A stretch of 64,000 bases of DNA from Halomonas sp. S3-1-1 (GCF_023757625.1 NZ_JALGBZ010000005.1:186001-250000), one strand, 5' to 3'. Positions 47,815 to 57,922 are shown, numbered from the stretch's first letter. Program-made: numbers and translations. Notes: generated by a model from the letters alone, not told the origin.

Positions 47815-49256
47815 CGCAGCCGCGGGCTTAAAAACTCGCCCACTAGCATCAGCAGCAGCAGCACGCCGAGCAGATACGGCCAGTGCTGAGCGAACACGAC
47901 GCTATAAAGCCCCAGCACGTCGGCAAAGATCACCAGAATGCCCAAGGGGCTTACGTAGCGCGCCATCACCAGCCACAGCGCATAGAAGCGCGGGCCAAGC
48001 GCAAGCTCGTCGCGCATGACGTCCTTTTTGAGCATAAATCCGGCGACGAAAATGGTACCCAGCCCGCCCAGCGGCATCAGCCAGCGCGAAGTCAGATAGT
48101 CGAGCCAGTCAAAGAAGGTCTTGCCCGCCAGCGTCCAGTCCGCGCCCACGTTGAACGAAAGCATTGCCGCGGTACTGATCAGCCAAAGCACGATGCCGGT
48201 ACTCCAGGCCGCCGAGCGGCGCGTAAAGCCCTTGTTGTCGCAAAGCCAGGAGACCGTTGCCTCGACCATGGAGATCGACGAAGTGAGCGCGGCCATCGAG
48301 AGCATGATGAAAAACAGCGTGCCGAACAGCGACCCCAGCGGCATCGCCTGAAACGCGACGGGCAGGCTCATGAAGATGATCCCCGGCCCACCAGCCGGGT
48401 CCATGCCGTTGGCAAAAATGACCGGGAAGATCGCAAGACCGGCCATGAGCGCGACGAGCGTATCCGCCAGCGCGACGCCGAGCGTGGTGCGCCCGATGGA
48501 GGCGGTTTTCGGCAGGTAGCTGCCGTAGGTCAAAATCGCCCCGGCGGCCAGCGACAGCGTGAAAAACGCATGGCCCAGCGCGGCCAGCATCCCCGCACTC
48601 GAAAGGCTTCCCGCGTTGAACGAAAACAAAAACGCAAAGGCCTCACCGAAGCCTCCAGAAAGCGCGCCGAAGCCGATCAGCACCACCAGCATCAGCACCA
48701 GGCCCGGCATCATCCAGCGCACGTTCTTCTCGATGCCCTCCTGAACGCCCTTGCCCACGATCACCATGGTGATCAGCGTGACCAGCGTGCTCCAAAAACC
48801 CAGATTCCAGGGATTGGCGTTATTGGCCTCGAACAACGCCTCAAGCTCCCCGACACTGCCACCGCTGAGCCCGCCGCTAAGCGTCTTCCAGAGATAAGAG
48901 AACGACCAGCCCGCCACGACCACATAAAACGAGAGGATCATGAAGCCGGCGAGCATCGACATCCAGCCCAGAAGCGACCATAGCGGTGAGCGGCCAGACT
49001 CCGTCGCCATGCGGCGAAAGGCGTCGATAGGGCTGCCGCGCCCGCGTCGACCAAAGGCGATCTCGGCCATCATCACCGGCACGCCCACGGCCAGAATGCA
49101 GATCAGATACACCAGCACGAAGGCGCCGCCGCCGTACTCGCCGGTCATGTAGGGAAACTTCCAGACGTTGCCAAGCCCCACCGCCGAGCCGGTCGCTGCC
49201 AGCAGAAATCCCCAGCGCCCAAGCCACTGCGCACGCGGTTGTTCAGAAGACGCCAT
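47793..49256 (-). CDS. Sodium-dependent transporter, NSS (SLC6/SNF) family
   Basis: 487 residues with about 12 membrane helices of the LeuT fold. The Na+ and substrate site of TM1 is seen in GSAVGLGNVWKFPYMTGEYGG, and the TM6 and TM8 regions are in place. Bacterial members carry amino acids or related compounds with Na+, which suits a saline habitat. Substrate unknown. The 3' end overlaps the convergent gene by 22 bases. Confidence 0.93.
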   Translation of the reverse strand: MASSEQPRAQWLGRWGFLLAATGSAVGLGNVWKFPYMTGEYGGGAFVLVYLICILAVGVPVMMAEIAFGRRGRGSPIDAFRRMATESGRSPLWSLLGWMSMLAGFMILSFYVVVAGWSFSYLWKTLSGGLSGGSVGELEALFEANNANPWNLGFWSTLVTLITMVIVGKGVQEGIEKNVRWMMPGLVLMLVVLIGFGALSGGFGEAFAFLFSFNAGSLSSAGMLAALGHAFFTLSLAAGAILTYGSYLPKTASIGRTTLGVALADTLVALMAGLAIFPVIFANGMDPAGGPGIIFMSLPVAFQAMPLGSLFGTLFFIMLSMAALTSSISMVEATVSWLCDNKGFTRRSAAWSTGIVLWLISTAAMLSFNVGADWTLAGKTFFDWLDYLTSRWLMPLGGLGTIFVAGFMLKKDVMRDELALGPRFYALWLVMARYVSPLGILVIFADVLGLYSVVFAQHWPYLLGVLLLLMLVGEFLSPRLRQALAPR

Positions 49257-49326
49257 GCCTTTTCCCCTGCCTCGAAAAAAGGCGACATCCTGGCGGATTT
49301 GGGCCTAAAAGCCCAGGAGTTTTGCG

Positions 49327-50535
49327 CTAGAGCGCGCGCGCCTCGGTGTCCAGACGCTGGGCGGTGCGGTCCACGCGCTTGAGCACCAGCAGAATCACGG
49401 CGCCCAGCGCCACCAACGCGCCGGCAAGCCATAGCCCCAGCCGGTAGTCGCCGACGGCTTCGGCAAGCATTCCGGTCACCGCCGGCGCGATGATCTGCGC
49501 CGCGCCGTAGGCCAGCGTCAGCTGCCCCATCAGCCGCGCCGGGTTATCCGGATAAAGCCGCCCGGCCATGGTGAGCACTAAACAGACGCAGCCAAGAAAG
49601 GTACCGCCATAAAGCACCGCGCTTAACAGCAGCGCGGCTAGGCTCGTGCTCCAGAGCGGAAGCCAAATCCCCACCACCTGAATGGCCATGGCAAGGCAAA
49701 GCGCCCCCAGATAGCCAAGGTGGCGGGCGACGAAGTCCCACATCACTACCGTTAGCGCTGCGGACAGCCCCACCAGCGCAAACGCCCAGTTGCCGGTACC
49801 GGCAAGCAGCGGTTCGCGTTCGACGATGGTGACGAGAAAGGTCGCGTTGACCACGTAGCCGTAGCCGGCGCAGAAATAGGCTGGCACCATCAGGCGCAGA
49901 AAGGTCGCGCTGGCGGACCTCTTGGCAGCCGGTTGGCGCGTGGCGCTGGCGGCAGGTTTCGTAGGGGGTGGCAGCCACCGCCAGGCGGGAATCACAAGCC
50001 CAGCGCCCAGCGCGGTCAGCCAGAGCCACTGGCCGCGCCAATCGATGGAAAGCGCCAGCAACCCCTCCACCGCCAGCGCCGCCAGCACGATGCCAAGCCC
50101 CAAGCCCGCGAAGTGAATGCCCAGCTCGCTTCGGCGCTTATGTTCGATCAGCCAGTGCAGAATCAGCCCCGAGGCCAACAGCATCGAGGCGCTGCTGGAG
50201 AGCCCCGCCAAAAAGCGAAACACGGCCCAGAGCCAGACGTTTTCGGTCAGCGCCATGCCCAGGGTCGTCACCACCGCCAGCAAAAGCCCCGCGCGATAGA
50301 GCGTATCCTTGAGCGCGAGACTTCCCGTCGAGGCGGCAAGCACCGCCCCCAGCATGTAGCCCGCGTAGTTGAAAGCGGCCAGCCACCCGCCTTCGGCGTC
50401 GTTCAAAAGCCCGTCGCCCTGCATCACCGGTAGAAGCGGCGTATAGGCAAAGCGCGCCACGCCGACACACAGAAGCTGGCTGAAAATACCGGCGAGCAGC
50501 ACCTTATAGCGCTGCAGGGAGATAGAGGCGGTCAA
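49327..50535 (-). CDS. YbfB/YjiJ family MFS transporter
   Basis: 402-residue permease with about 12 membrane helices; the start region LCVGVARFAYTPLLPVMQ...GWLAAFNYAGYMLGA is characteristic of the YbfB/YjiJ group, whose substrates are mostly unknown. The start is a TTG at 50535 behind GGAG; no other start codon with a ribosome site was found near. Lies between the NSS gene and the AtuA operon, all leftward. Confidence 0.88.
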   Translation of the reverse strand: MTASISLQRYKVLLAGIFSQLLCVGVARFAYTPLLPVMQGDGLLNDAEGGWLAAFNYAGYMLGAVLAASTGSLALKDTLYRAGLLLAVVTTLGMALTENVWLWAVFRFLAGLSSSASMLLASGLILHWLIEHKRRSELGIHFAGLGLGIVLAALAVEGLLALSIDWRGQWLWLTALGAGLVIPAWRWLPPPTKPAASATRQPAAKRSASATFLRLMVPAYFCAGYGYVVNATFLVTIVEREPLLAGTGNWAFALVGLSAALTVVMWDFVARHLGYLGALCLAMAIQVVGIWLPLWSTSLAALLLSAVLYGGTFLGCVCLVLTMAGRLYPDNPARLMGQLTLAYGAAQIIAPAVTGMLAEAVGDYRLGLWLAGALVALGAVILLVLKRVDRTAQRLDTEARAL

Positions 50536-50626
50536 GGGCGGCTCCGTTACCTTATATGCATTATTATTGAACCATCAACGCATGATAAGGCGTCAGCCGC
50601 CGGGCGTCATGACCACCTAAGTCGAG

Positions 50627-50977
50627 TCAGCGCGTAATATCCACGCCGAGCAGTAGAAAGGAGAGCGTCTTGCCGTGGCCGTCCAGGTTGAGCGCACCGT
50701 TGACCCCGCCCTGGAGCACGTCGTCAATGACGAAATTCATGCCCCCCAGCTGAGGCAGCAGGTAGCGGCGAACGCGGCTAGCGCCGCGGTGCTGAAAAAG
50801 CGCCAGTACCAGGGCCTCGTCGAGCTCACTCACGAGCAGGTCGTAATCCTCCGGCCGGTAAGCGAACAACGCGATATTGAGCCGGTCGCCCTTGTCCCCG
50901 GCCCTGGCGTGAGCCAGCTGGTGAAGCGGCGTCGTCTTCACGGCGCGCGCCTGAGGCGACGTTTCAGCCTGCAGCAT
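50627..50977 (-). CDS. AtuA-related C-terminal domain protein
   Basis: 116 residues beginning MLQAETSPQARAVKT and containing LAHARAGDKGDRLNIALFAY, the conserved opening of the domain found at the C-terminus of AtuA-type (DUF1446) proteins. ATG at 50977 has GAGGAG six bases upstream and overlaps the end of the preceding gene by 14 bases. So the two halves of an AtuA-like protein are made as separate, coupled chains. Confidence 0.85.
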   Translation of the reverse strand: MLQAETSPQARAVKTTPLHQLAHARAGDKGDRLNIALFAYRPEDYDLLVSELDEALVLALFQHRGASRVRRYLLPQLGGMNFVIDDVLQGGVNGALNLDGHGKTLSFLLLGVDITR

Positions 50978-52394
50978 GGGAGGCTCCTCTTTGGTCATGG
51001 GCATTTTGCGGCTGGGCGTTTTTCGATCGGGCGTCGAACAAGCGGGCGTAGTCGTGAACGTCGTCGCGCCGCACCAGATATGAGGCGGTAAACACCCGCC
51101 GCTGGAACTGACGCCGCACGCCACCGCCGCCCGCCGGCCCCGCGCAGTAAAGCGCCAGTAGCTCTTGGGTCGCGCGCGCGACCCAGCGCCGCTCCGGATG
51201 CTCGGCAGCCAGACGCAGGCGGTAGTCGCCGTCGGGATTGGCCGGGGCCGCCAGACGCTGAAGCTCGCCGTCATCACTGTCGAACACGCTCGCAAGGCCG
51301 ATAATGTCGAAACGCGTGCGTAGCTCCGCCGGGGCACGAAACGCTAGCCGCTCGCGCAGCACCCGGGCGGCGAGCCGCGCGCGCTCGAGCGCGTTGGGCC
51401 CGGCGTAGGAGATCTCCGCCTCGCTTTGCCAGCCGCCGTCGTAGCACACGGTGGTTTTCAAACGCGCAGGCGCCGGCTTGCCGCGAATGCCGCTCACCTC
51501 CACGCAATCCGGGCCTAGCTGACGCACGGTCGCGTTGGACAAATCGACCACCACGTCCGGCGTCAGGTAGTTGGCCGGGTCGTGCACCTCGTACAGAAGC
51601 TGTTCCTTGACGGTCTGCTCGGTCACGAGCCCCCCACTACCCTCCGGCTTGGTCACCAGAAGGCGCCCGTTTTCTTCCACCTCGATGATCGGATAGCCGA
51701 CGGTGGCGAGACTCGGCACGTCCTTGAGCCCCGGATCGGCGAAGTATCCGCCGCTGACTTGGGCACCGCACTCGGCCAGGTGCCCGGCCATCATGCCGCA
51801 GGCGAGCCGATCCCAGTCATCCCAGCGCCACTGAAAATGGTGCATCAAGGGCGCCAGAAAGAGCGCGGGGTCGGCGACGCGCCCGGTGACCACGATGTCG
51901 GCCTCAAGCGAAAGCGCCTCTACCAGCGCCTTGGCGCCGAGATAAACGTTCGCCGAAATGAGCGCGCTGTCGTCAGGCAGCGCCTGGCGCTCCGCCTCCC
52001 AAGGCGTCAGGTCGAGCGAGCGCAGCCGGTCACGGATGTCGTCGCCATGCACCTGGGCGATGGCGATATCCGGGCGGCCTGCGGCCTCGGCCAGCTTTTT
52101 GACCAGCGCGCAGGCACCTTCGGGGTTGGCGGCGCCAAAATTGCCCAGGATGGTGATGCCGTGATCGACGCAGTCGCGCAGCACCGGCGGCAAAAACTCT
52201 TCGATCAGCGGCTCGAACCCCTGCGCCGGGTCTTCGCGCATGGCGCGGTGCGCCGCGGCCAGCGTGCGCTCGCCCAGCGTTTCGAAGGCCAAAGCGGCGG
52301 GCTTTCCTCGCCGGATGAGTTCCGCCACCACCGCCTCGGCCGCATCGGTGCGATCACCGGAGAACCCGGCCCCGCTACCCAGTAAAAAGCTCAT
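50964..52394 (-). CDS. AtuA family (DUF1446) acyclic terpene utilisation-type protein
   Basis: 476-residue cytoplasmic protein starting with a glycine-rich SFLLGSGAGFSGDRTDAAEAV, then ALAFETLGERTLAAA, ILGNFGAANPEGA and ADIVVTGRVADPALFLAPL, segments typical of DUF1446. In Pseudomonas, AtuA is part of the citronellol/geraniol catabolic cluster, but its reaction is unknown, and none of the other Atu enzymes are here. The start overlaps the TRAP permease stop (ATGA), tying it to uptake of an organic acid. Confidence 0.85.
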   Translation of the reverse strand: MSFLLGSGAGFSGDRTDAAEAVVAELIRRGKPAALAFETLGERTLAAAHRAMREDPAQGFEPLIEEFLPPVLRDCVDHGITILGNFGAANPEGACALVKKLAEAAGRPDIAIAQVHGDDIRDRLRSLDLTPWEAERQALPDDSALISANVYLGAKALVEALSLEADIVVTGRVADPALFLAPLMHHFQWRWDDWDRLACGMMAGHLAECGAQVSGGYFADPGLKDVPSLATVGYPIIEVEENGRLLVTKPEGSGGLVTEQTVKEQLLYEVHDPANYLTPDVVVDLSNATVRQLGPDCVEVSGIRGKPAPARLKTTVCYDGGWQSEAEISYAGPNALERARLAARVLRERLAFRAPAELRTRFDIIGLASVFDSDDGELQRLAAPANPDGDYRLRLAAEHPERRWVARATQELLALYCAGPAGGGGVRRQFQRRVFTASYLVRRDDVHDYARLFDARSKNAQPQNAHDQRGASHAAG

Positions 52395-54295
52395 GTGGTG
52401 TGCTCCTTGAGAGGTTGAGGCGCAGGCGTGGTCGGCGCCACGCCGTCATCGAGCAGCTGGCGACGGCGCCAGAAAAGCCCCGCGATGATAATCAACGCGC
52501 TGAGCGTGGTCAGCCATCCGGGAATGAGCGCCAGGCCGATCACCAGCACCAAGGCCAGCGCGTCCACCACGCGGTGGCCGGTCATCATGACCCGCGACAT
52601 GAGCGCGGCGAAAGCCACGACGAACACGATGCCCTGCGAGCTTGCCAGCACGATATCCCAGGCCGAGCCGAAGCCCGCCAGCGCCGGGTAGATCAACAGC
52701 AGAAACGGAATGACGTAGATCGCGGCGGCCAGGCGCACCGCCTCTACCGCCGACGGCAGCCAGTTGGTGCCGGCGATACCCGAGGCGACGAACACAGCGA
52801 TGCAGACCGGCGGCGTAATGACCGACAGCGTCGCAAAATAAAATACGAACAGGTGCGCGATGAGCGGCTCGACGCCGATAGTGGTCAGCGCCGGCGCCAG
52901 CACCGAGGCGACCAGCACATAGGCTGCGGTGGTGGGAATGCCCATGCCAAGAATCAGACAAACCCCGCCGACGATCAGCGCCACGAGAAACAGCGACTCT
53001 CCGCCTACGTTGACGATCAGACTCGCCAGCGTCACGCCGATCCCGGTCATGCCGATCATGGCCACCAGAATCTGTGCACCGGCCAACAGCACGCCGATGA
53101 TGACCATGCCCTTGCCCGCATCGACCAGCCCGCCCACGAGCTTGCCGATGACCTCCTTGAGCGGCATGCGCGCGATCAGTGCGAAGGGTACGAAGGTCAG
53201 CACCGTCATCAGGATGCCGTAGAACGCCGACATCTGAATCGAGCGCCCGCTCAGCACCCCGTAGAAGAGCCCGCCGAGCGCGGCCAGAATCGGAATGATC
53301 CGCTCGGGCCGGCGAATTTCCGCCCAAGGCGGCAGCTCGTCTTCGGGCACCACCTTGAGCTCGCGGCGCTTGGCCACCAGATGGATCGTCAAGAACACGC
53401 CCAGATAGAAAAGTATCGCCGGCAACAGCGCCGCCAAAGCGATACGCAGGTAACTCTCGCCGATGATCTCAGCCATGATGAACGCTGCAGCCCCTAAAAT
53501 CGGCGGCGCGATCTGCCCACCGGTGGAGGCCACCGCTTCCACGCCCGCTGCAAAGGGCCGCGGGTAGTTCAGCCGTTTCATCATCGGAATGGTGAAATTG
53601 CCGGTCGTGGCCACGTTGGCCACGGCGCTGCCGCTAACCATGCCGAAAAGCCCTGAGGCGACGGTCGCTACCTTGGCCGCCCCGCCCGGCGAGCGCCCGC
53701 TAATGCGCAGCGCCAAGTCCATGAAGGTATTACCGCCGCCGGTGTGCAGCAGCAGACAGCCAAAGAGCACGAACGCCGCGATGGTGGTGGCGGCCACGCC
53801 CACCAGCATGCCCCAAACACCTAGATCGCCCAGATAGATCGTTTCGGTCATGTAGTAAAGATCGAACCCGCGGTGACCTAGCGGCCCAGGAATCATCGAG
53901 CCAAACCAGGCGTAGGCGAGCCCCGCCACCACCAGCATTGGAAAGATCCAGCCAATCGCCCGACGGGAAAGCTCCAGAATGGCGATCAGCAGCACCCCGG
54001 TCAGCACCATGTCCCGCGGCGTGGCCCAGGGGAGCTCGACCAGAATCTGCTCGTAATTGAGCGCCACGTAGCCGCAGGCGAGCACCACGCCCACCGCCAG
54101 CACCAGATCGATGGCGATACCGATCGGGCGCCAGCGCTTGCCGTCGCCCAGCGGGTAGACGGCAAGCCCTAAAAGAATGACCAGCGCAAGAAAGAGACTG
54201 CGCTGAACCAGGCTTTCAAAAGGCCCAGTCGCAGACGTAAAAAGGATCAGGCCGCCAAGCGTCAGCGCCAGCCCCTTGACGAGTAGGTCTCGCAT
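52391..54295 (-). CDS. TRAP transporter fused 4TM/12TM permease
   Basis: 634-residue fusion of the small (DctQ) and large (DctM) membrane subunits, the usual form in TAXI-type TRAP systems. The N-terminal 160 residues hold four or five helices; the large domain shows GGAAKVATVASGLFGMVSGSAVANVATTG and LGMGIPTTAAYVLVA. Drives Na+-coupled uptake with the TAXI binding protein encoded 23 bases upstream. Confidence 0.94.
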   Translation of the reverse strand: MRDLLVKGLALTLGGLILFTSATGPFESLVQRSLFLALVILLGLAVYPLGDGKRWRPIGIAIDLVLAVGVVLACGYVALNYEQILVELPWATPRDMVLTGVLLIAILELSRRAIGWIFPMLVVAGLAYAWFGSMIPGPLGHRGFDLYYMTETIYLGDLGVWGMLVGVAATTIAAFVLFGCLLLHTGGGNTFMDLALRISGRSPGGAAKVATVASGLFGMVSGSAVANVATTGNFTIPMMKRLNYPRPFAAGVEAVASTGGQIAPPILGAAAFIMAEIIGESYLRIALAALLPAILFYLGVFLTIHLVAKRRELKVVPEDELPPWAEIRRPERIIPILAALGGLFYGVLSGRSIQMSAFYGILMTVLTFVPFALIARMPLKEVIGKLVGGLVDAGKGMVIIGVLLAGAQILVAMIGMTGIGVTLASLIVNVGGESLFLVALIVGGVCLILGMGIPTTAAYVLVASVLAPALTTIGVEPLIAHLFVFYFATLSVITPPVCIAVFVASGIAGTNWLPSAVEAVRLAAAIYVIPFLLLIYPALAGFGSAWDIVLASSQGIVFVVAFAALMSRVMMTGHRVVDALALVLVIGLALIPGWLTTLSALIIIAGLFWRRRQLLDDGVAPTTPAPQPLKEHTT

Positions 54296-54318
54296 GAATT
54301 TCGTCCTCTCTCGGCGAC

Positions 54319-55284
54319 TTACTGGGCCGGCTGCAGCGCCTCGGGAATCTCATAACCCTGCTCTTCGAAATAACGCGCGGCCCCGGCGTGCAGCGGTACC
54401 GTGCCTACCTCGAGGGTCATTTGGGCGATGTCCGCACCTTCCATTGCCGAGAAGGCGTTGATCTGCGGCTCCGGATTTTCCATGACCGCCTTGACGATTT
54501 CGTAGGCGGTCTCCTCGCTCATATCCGGATGCGCGTGAACGGCAACGCCGAATGCCCAAGTGGTGTAGGCAGGGATACCCTCGCCTGCTCCTTCGGGTAC
54601 GTCGACGATTGCCAGATCAGGCATCTCATCGCGCAGGGTTTGGGCCTGCTCGTCATCGAGCGAGAGCACGCTGATGGGTGTGAACGTGGAAATGTCCATG
54701 GTGGAGCCGTCGAGACGGTTACCCACGCCGGACTTCACCGAGCCCATGACGCGACCATCCTTCATCGAATCGACAATGTCGGTAGTCGAGCCGCGCACAT
54801 AGTCGGGCTCGATGCCCAGCGTCGTCATGACCGCTTCGGTGGTCTTTTCGGTAGCCGAGCCGGTGATCCCCGGGTTGAAGCGCACGCCGTCCAGCTCCGC
54901 GAAGGTGGTGACGCCGGCGTCTTCACGCATCACGGCGTTTTGCGGTGCCACGGTGTAGACCCACAGCAGGCGGCTATCGACCGGGCGCCCGTCGAACTCC
55001 TGCTCACCGGCGTAGGCGTGGTAGCCGATATTGGTGGTGACCAACCCCATATCGATCTGATGGCGGCCAAGACGGCGAAGGTTGTCCACCGCTGCGCCCG
55101 TTTCAGCCACCGACGAGCTGATGTTTTCGACCTGATTGTTGATGATCTGGTTGACGGCGACGAAGTAGCTGTAATGGCTCGACGAGCTGGAGGTCGAGCC
55201 GATCAGCAGGCGTTCGTTGGCGTGGCTGGCGGCGGAGGCGACCAGCGCGGTACTGGCGACGACGGCGGTAAGTAGCGTTTTCAT
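54319..55284 (-). CDS. TAXI family TRAP transporter solute-binding protein
   Basis: 321-residue periplasmic protein with a signal peptide (cleavage near SAASHA). The opening LLIGSTSSSSSHYSYFVAVNQIINNQV and later VRFNPGITGSATEKTTEAV fit the TAXI group. Related proteins bind carboxylates such as glutamate or 2-oxoglutarate; the ligand here is unknown. ATG at 55284 has AGGAG upstream. First gene of the operon controlled by the facing LysR gene. Confidence 0.93.
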   Translation of the reverse strand: MKTLLTAVVASTALVASAASHANERLLIGSTSSSSSHYSYFVAVNQIINNQVENISSSVAETGAAVDNLRRLGRHQIDMGLVTTNIGYHAYAGEQEFDGRPVDSRLLWVYTVAPQNAVMREDAGVTTFAELDGVRFNPGITGSATEKTTEAVMTTLGIEPDYVRGSTTDIVDSMKDGRVMGSVKSGVGNRLDGSTMDISTFTPISVLSLDDEQAQTLRDEMPDLAIVDVPEGAGEGIPAYTTWAFGVAVHAHPDMSEETAYEIVKAVMENPEPQINAFSAMEGADIAQMTLEVGTVPLHAGAARYFEEQGYEIPEALQPAQ

Positions 55285-55683
55285 GGTGACTCCTGGGCCC
55301 CAAGGGCCTTTTTTATTGTGGGGTAAAAGGTAAGTTGCGGTACAGGAACGCTTTTTTAAGCGATAGCTCAAGATGATGGCTGGCTATAATTTTGTATATT
55401 AAATTGTTTTTAAACTTTGTTTTATTTATTAAAATAAAAGAATGCGTCTTTTTAGTGCCTGAAATATGGGTGTTTGCTGCGGCACAGCAACAGCAGAAGT
55501 TACTTTAGCTAATGACTATATAAACTAAAGTCTCAGAAAAAAGCGTTTTCTGTAAGGGTTTTGCGTCAGGCACTGCCCGCTATAAGAAGTCATTCTCGTT
55601 GCCCTTAAGCGGTCTATAAATGACGGCCTTTCACGCACACTTTCTCGTGAGCACGCTCTCTCAGGCCAAAGTTGGATATTCAG
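55285..55683. promoter_or_regulatory. AT-rich divergent control region
   Basis: About 400 bases between the TAXI operon and the LysR gene, far richer in A/T than its surroundings at 55380-55440. It holds an inverted repeat TTTTATTT/AAATAAAA (55420-55439) and several TATA-like stretches, but no open frame of note. The likely binding site of the LysR protein. Confidence 0.55.
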
Positions 55684-56604
55684 ATGACGACCAGCATCAA
55701 ACAGCTTCAAGTATTCGTGGCGGTGGCCCAATCGCGAAGCTTTAGCGAAGCCAGCGAGCGCGTGCACCTTTCCCAACCCGCCATTTCAATCGCGCTAAAA
55801 AAGCTCGAGGAGAGTGTGGGCGGAGCGCTGTTTGCCCGCACCAGCCGCCAGCTCGCGTTGACGCCGGAAGGCGAGGCGTTTTTGCCCGTCGCGCAGCGTC
55901 TTCTTAGCGACTGGCACGAGGCTTTCGAGGATCTCGGTGAGCAGTTCTCCAAGCAGCGCGGCAAGGTGACGGTTGCCGCACTGCCGACACTGGCGGCGGG
56001 GGTATTTCCAAGCGTGCTCAAGCGCTTTCACGAGACCTATCCCCGCATCAATCTGAGCCTTCACGACGTGCTGGCCGAGCAAATCAATCAAATGGTGCGC
56101 GAGGGTCGCGCCGACTTCGGGCTTTCCGTCGAGCCTCAGAACGCAGACAATCTGAGCTTCGAGCCCATTTGGGTCGACCGCTACGTGGCGGTTTTCCCTG
56201 AAGGCCACGCGCTTGATCAGCAAACGCACGTAGAGTGGGCGCAGTTGGGGGACTACCCTTTCATCGGCATCAATCGGCTATCGAGCTCGCGTCAGGATAT
56301 CGACCGCACAGTGGCAAGCGTAGGCGTCAAGCTCGATATTCTTTGCGATGCCAGCCAGATCGCCACGGTTGGCCGTATGGTCGCGGCGGGGCTTGGCATT
56401 AGCGTACTTCCTGCGCTGAGCTTTCGTCAGATCGCGGCAGCAGGTATCGACCACCGGCCGCTGGTAGCGCCGAACACGCCCCGCGAGCTTGGTATTGTCT
56501 TAAGCCGGCGCCATCCTCTGTCCAGTGCAGCGCGGGCGCTGTTCGAGCTGATTCACGCCGTCGATGATGGCTCAAGGCCGATGAACGGCACACGTTTCCA
56601 CTAG
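55684..56604 (+). CDS. LysR family transcriptional regulator
   Basis: 306 residues: an N-terminal winged helix-turn-helix (IKQLQVFVAVAQSRSFSEASERVHLSQPAISIALKKLEE) in two overlapping halves, and a C-terminal periplasmic-binding-like effector domain. ATG at 55684 is taken as the start; a TTG twelve bases earlier is possible. Its divergent place suggests it controls the TAXI-TRAP-AtuA operon in response to the imported compound (inference). Confidence 0.92.
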   Translation: MTTSIKQLQVFVAVAQSRSFSEASERVHLSQPAISIALKKLEESVGGALFARTSRQLALTPEGEAFLPVAQRLLSDWHEAFEDLGEQFSKQRGKVTVAALPTLAAGVFPSVLKRFHETYPRINLSLHDVLAEQINQMVREGRADFGLSVEPQNADNLSFEPIWVDRYVAVFPEGHALDQQTHVEWAQLGDYPFIGINRLSSSRQDIDRTVASVGVKLDILCDASQIATVGRMVAAGLGISVLPALSFRQIAAAGIDHRPLVAPNTPRELGIVLSRRHPLSSAARALFELIHAVDDGSRPMNGTRFH

Positions 56605-56655
56605 ATTTGTGCCAAACTGGATAGCCTACTCACGAGCCAACATGGAGAGTTTTAC

Positions 56656-57915
56656 ATGAGCGAAAGCGCCAAACCCTGGACGCAGCCGATGCCCGAGGCG
56701 CAGTTCGATTTGATGCGCAATATCATCGCCGCGCCAAGCCCGGTTGGGCTCGAAGGGGCCATGACCTACGGCGTGCTGAAGCCGTACTTTGAAAGCTTCG
56801 CCCCGGAGAGCTGGAAGCTTCATCAGTATCGTGGCAACGCCGGCGTGGTGCTGGATACCCACCCGGGTCAGGACGACATGTTCAAAATCATGCTGGTGGG
56901 TCATGCCGACAAGATCCGCATGCAGGTGCGCTCGATCGGCGAGGACGGCAAGATCTGGATCAACACCGACTCGTTTTTGCCGACGGTGCTGATCGGCCAC
57001 GAAGTCATCCTGTTCAGCGAAGACCCGGAAGCGCCGGGCAGCTATCGCCGGCTGGAAGGCGGCACCGTCGAGGCGCTGGGCGCGATCCACTTCTCGGACC
57101 CAAGTGTCAGAAGCGGCGAGAAAGGCATCAAGAAAGAGCAGATCTATCTGGATCTACAGATTCACGGCGAGAACAAGAAACAGCAGGTGCTCAACCTGGG
57201 CGTGCGCCCGGGTGATTCGATCATCTTCAACCGCCCGATCAAAAAAGGCTTCAGCCCCAACACCTTCTACGGTGCGTATCTCGATAACGGCCTGGGCTGC
57301 TTCGTCACCGCGGAAGTGGCACGCCTGGTAGCCGAAGCCGGCGGCACCAATAACGTACGCGTAATGTTCGCCATCGCAAGCTACGAGGAGATCGGCCGCT
57401 TCGGCAGCCGCGTGCTAGCCGGTGATCTCAAACCCGACGCGCTGATCGGTATCGACGTGAACCACGACTACGTGGCCGCGCCCGGCATCGGCGATAAGCG
57501 CATGCAGGCGCTGGAGATGGGCAAGGGCTTTACGCTGTCCGTCGGCTCGATCGCCAGCGAGCAGCTCAACCGCATCATCGCCGAAACCGCGCGCCAGCAG
57601 GACATTCCCATGCAGCGCGATATCGTCGGCGTGGATACCGGCACCGACGGGATGGCAAGCGTTCTTGCCTCCATCGATAGCGCCGCGACCTCGCTGGGCT
57701 TTCCGACGCGCAATATGCATACCATCTCGGAAAGCGGCAACACCCAGGACGTGCTGGCCGCGATTCACGTACTGGCCGAGACGATCAAGCTGCTGGATCA
57801 GGTCGACGACGTCAACGGGCTATTCTTCGATCACCACCCGCGCTTGGATCAGGCAAGCGAGCTCGATCATCAGGGCAGCGACAAGCCCAAGGATGAGAAA
57901 GAAGACGACGAGTAA
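56656..57915 (+). CDS. M42 family metallopeptidase
   Basis: 419-residue cytoplasmic aminopeptidase-like protein. Metal-ligand segments appear in order: VGHADKI, AYLDNGLG, ASYEEIGRFGS, GIDVNHDY and NMHTISE. The C-terminal 30 residues are acidic (DKPKDEKEDDE). M42 enzymes are tetrahedral dodecamers that trim peptides. It is not beside the other genes of the NAGGN osmolyte trio, so that label is not supported. GGAGAG precedes the ATG. Confidence 0.88.
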   Translation: MSESAKPWTQPMPEAQFDLMRNIIAAPSPVGLEGAMTYGVLKPYFESFAPESWKLHQYRGNAGVVLDTHPGQDDMFKIMLVGHADKIRMQVRSIGEDGKIWINTDSFLPTVLIGHEVILFSEDPEAPGSYRRLEGGTVEALGAIHFSDPSVRSGEKGIKKEQIYLDLQIHGENKKQQVLNLGVRPGDSIIFNRPIKKGFSPNTFYGAYLDNGLGCFVTAEVARLVAEAGGTNNVRVMFAIASYEEIGRFGSRVLAGDLKPDALIGIDVNHDYVAAPGIGDKRMQALEMGKGFTLSVGSIASEQLNRIIAETARQQDIPMQRDIVGVDTGTDGMASVLASIDSAATSLGFPTRNMHTISESGNTQDVLAAIHVLAETIKLLDQVDDVNGLFFDHHPRLDQASELDHQGSDKPKDEKEDDE

Positions 57916-57922
57916 CCTCTAC

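Noticed and set aside
56656..57915. Naming the M42 enzyme as part of the NAGGN osmolyte trio
   Set aside because: The amidotransferase and acetyltransferase/ligase partners are not adjacent and the N-terminus and length differ from what I recall of that subgroup.
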